This document shows positions 62,680-64,000 of a stretch of DNA of 64,000 nucleotides, piece by piece (position 1 is the stretch's first letter; every line of letters starts with the position of its first letter). A program made the position numbers and the translations under genes. The notes beneath the pieces are model-generated. The model saw only the letters and a program-made list of their open reading frames with translations, ran no database searches and was not told the origin of the DNA. The DNA comes from Ectobacillus sp. JY-23. GTDB taxonomy: Bacteria > Bacillota > Bacilli > Bacillales > Bacillaceae_G. The DNA lies in contig NZ_CP095462.1 in assembly GCF_023022965.1 (NCBI RefSeq), positions 558,001-622,000 of the forward strand. Direction: 5' to 3'.

Positions 62680-64000
62680 ATGAGCTTATTCAGAAAAAAA
62701 TCCATACAAAGCTTAATTGAGGAATCGGGCGGCACCGGCGTTTCCTTGAAAAAAGATTTAGGTGCTTTTGATTTAACAATGCTAGGTATTGGTGCCATCA
62801 TCGGTACAGGTATCTTTGTATTAACAGGAGTTGCCGCTGCAGAGCATGCCGGTCCTGCCCTGATTTTATCGTTCATTCTCTCAGGTCTTGCTTGTGTATT
62901 CGCAGCTCTTTGTTATGCGGAATTTGCTTCTACTGTTCCCGTAGCAGGTAGTGCCTACACATACAGCTATGCAACATTTGGTGAGCTAATCGCTTGGATA
63001 CTCGGCTGGGATTTAATTTTAGAATATGGCGTAGCTTCTTCTGCTGTTGCGGTAGGGTGGTCTGGCTACTTTCAAGGTTTATTAGAAGGATTCGGTATAA
63101 CGATTCCTACGGCTTTGTCTAGCGCCTATAACCCTGATAAAGGTACATTTATTGATTTACCTGCTATCCTTATTATTTTAATCATTACGTTCCTATTAAC
63201 AAAAGGCGTTAAAAAATCTGCTCGCTTTAATACAATCATGGTTATTATCAAAGTAGCAGTTATTCTTCTCTTTATTGGTGTTGGAGCATTTTACGTAAAA
63301 CCTGAAAACTGGACACCCTTTATGCCATTTGGTTTTTCCGGTGTTGCTACAGGCGCCGCAACAGTTTTCTTTGCTTACATTGGCTTTGATGCTGTTTCAA
63401 CAGCTGCAGAAGAAGTACGTAATCCAAAGCGTAATATGCCAATTGGGATTATTGCTTCCCTTGCTGTGTGTACAGCACTCTACATTATTGTTTCCGCGAT
63501 TTTAACAGGTATTGTACCGTACGACCAGTTAAATGTGAAAAACCCTGTTGCATTTGCACTAAATTATATTAATCAGGATTGGGTTGCAGGTTTTATCTCT
63601 TTAGGAGCTATTGTTGGTATTACAACAGTATTACTTGTTATGTTATATGGCCAATCTCGTTTGTTTTATGCGATTAGCCGCGACGGCTTGCTGCCAAAAG
63701 TATTCTCACGTGTAAACAACAAAACACAAACACCGCTCATAAACAACTGGATCATTGCCATTTTTGTTTCCTTCTTCGCTGGTGTATTACCACTTAACAA
63801 ATTAGCAGAATTAACAAATATCGGTACTCTGTTTGCATTCATTACTGTTTCCATCGGCATTCTCGTCATGCGTAAAACGCAGCCGAACATTAAACGAGGT
63901 TTCCAAGTGCCTCTTGTACCACTTATCCCCATCTTAGCCGTTGCATTTTGTGGATATTTGGTTCTCCAACTGCCATTGACAACCTGGATTAGCTTTGGAG
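62680..64000 (+). CDS. APC-family amino acid permease (5' part)
   Basis: The gene runs off the window after 440 codons. It starts with the usual cytosolic SLIEESGGTGVSLKKDLGAFD lead and then shows about eleven membrane helices of the APC (YfnA/CAT-like) family. IGAIIGTGIFVLTG is the substrate-binding break in helix 1, and FFAYIGFDAVSTAAEEVRNP is the family signature in helix 6. It imports amino acids with protons; specificity is unknown. AAGGAGGAG lies eight bases before the ATG. Confidence 0.9.
   Translation, partial: MSLFRKKSIQSLIEESGGTGVSLKKDLGAFDLTMLGIGAIIGTGIFVLTGVAAAEHAGPALILSFILSGLACVFAALCYAEFASTVPVAGSAYTYSYATFGELIAWILGWDLILEYGVASSAVAVGWSGYFQGLLEGFGITIPTALSSAYNPDKGTFIDLPAILIILIITFLLTKGVKKSARFNTIMVIIKVAVILLFIGVGAFYVKPENWTPFMPFGFSGVATGAATVFFAYIGFDAVSTAAEEVRNPKRNMPIGIIASLAVCTALYIIVSAILTGIVPYDQLNVKNPVAFALNYINQDWVAGFISLGAIVGITTVLLVMLYGQSRLFYAISRDGLLPKVFSRVNNKTQTPLINNWIIAIFVSFFAGVLPLNKLAELTNIGTLFAFITVSIGILVMRKTQPNIKRGFQVPLVPLIPILAVAFCGYLVLQLPLTTWISFG

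Noticed and set aside
1-64000. tRNA or rRNA genes
   Set aside because: No cloverleaf with CCA-type ends or rRNA sequence was seen on either strand.

Overview
The window looks like chromosome of a spore-forming, low-GC Gram-positive in the Bacillaceae, probably close to the Bacillus cereus group. Supporting genes are the bacillithiol deacetylase BshB2 with its YojF partner, CotF-like spore coat proteins, DUF3231 and DUF3900 proteins, a YhgE-type protein, SH3b-bearing wall enzymes, and strong GGAGG ribosome sites with frequent TTG/GTG starts. Species cannot be fixed from the sequence alone.

Layout. 1-6.9 kb: end of a carotenoid-type desaturase, a secreted SH3b-CAP protein, yojF-bshB2, an ArsB/NhaD transporter, a small coiled-coil membrane protein and ilvA with two CodY-like boxes. 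7.1-17 kb: a five-gene operon of exported proteins (PrsA-like foldase, amidase, anchored beta-propeller, M23 peptidase, secreted beta-rich protein), preceded by a 1371-residue subtilisin-like protease with cohesin-like and dockerin modules. 17.4-19.1 kb: an orphan small gene and a scrap yard of IS3 relics around a 53-bp tandem repeat. 19.4-21.3 kb: DUF3231 and an EamA transporter. 21.6-26.3 kb: a nine-gene sulfane-sulfur (cst-like) operon headed by a CstR-type repressor, with several ATACC-N6-GGTAT operators. 26.5-36 kb: GNAT, nitroreductase, adaA-ogt, yhgE, a candidate small RNA, glucosaminidase, patatin and alkaline phosphatase.

36.6-52.5 kb is a 15.4-kb integrative element inserted in a DUF3900 gene. 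A 0.5-kb gene segment is duplicated at the two ends, and the left copy is rebuilt as a full-length gene with a new C-terminus. The element carries a complete tyrosine integrase next to its right end and an older truncated integrase near the left. Its cargo includes a nuclease cluster (zinc-ribbon P-loop ATPase, GIY-YIG, HNH and EVE-HNH proteins) that reads as an anti-phage module, a serine resolvase, a P63C-domain protein, and decayed type I restriction and phage antirepressor genes. Paired GTGACC motifs with a 12-bp pitch sit at both ends.

52.6-64 kb returns to ordinary chromosome: two spore coat proteins, a hydrolase, an FAD oxidoreductase, a DUF202 membrane gene with a cst-like operator, an IS1595 element with a passenger gene, a HAD hydrolase, GNAT, prfC, a cold-shock gene, a probable 6S RNA with a consensus promoter, a deleted phosphoesterase gene and the start of an amino acid permease.
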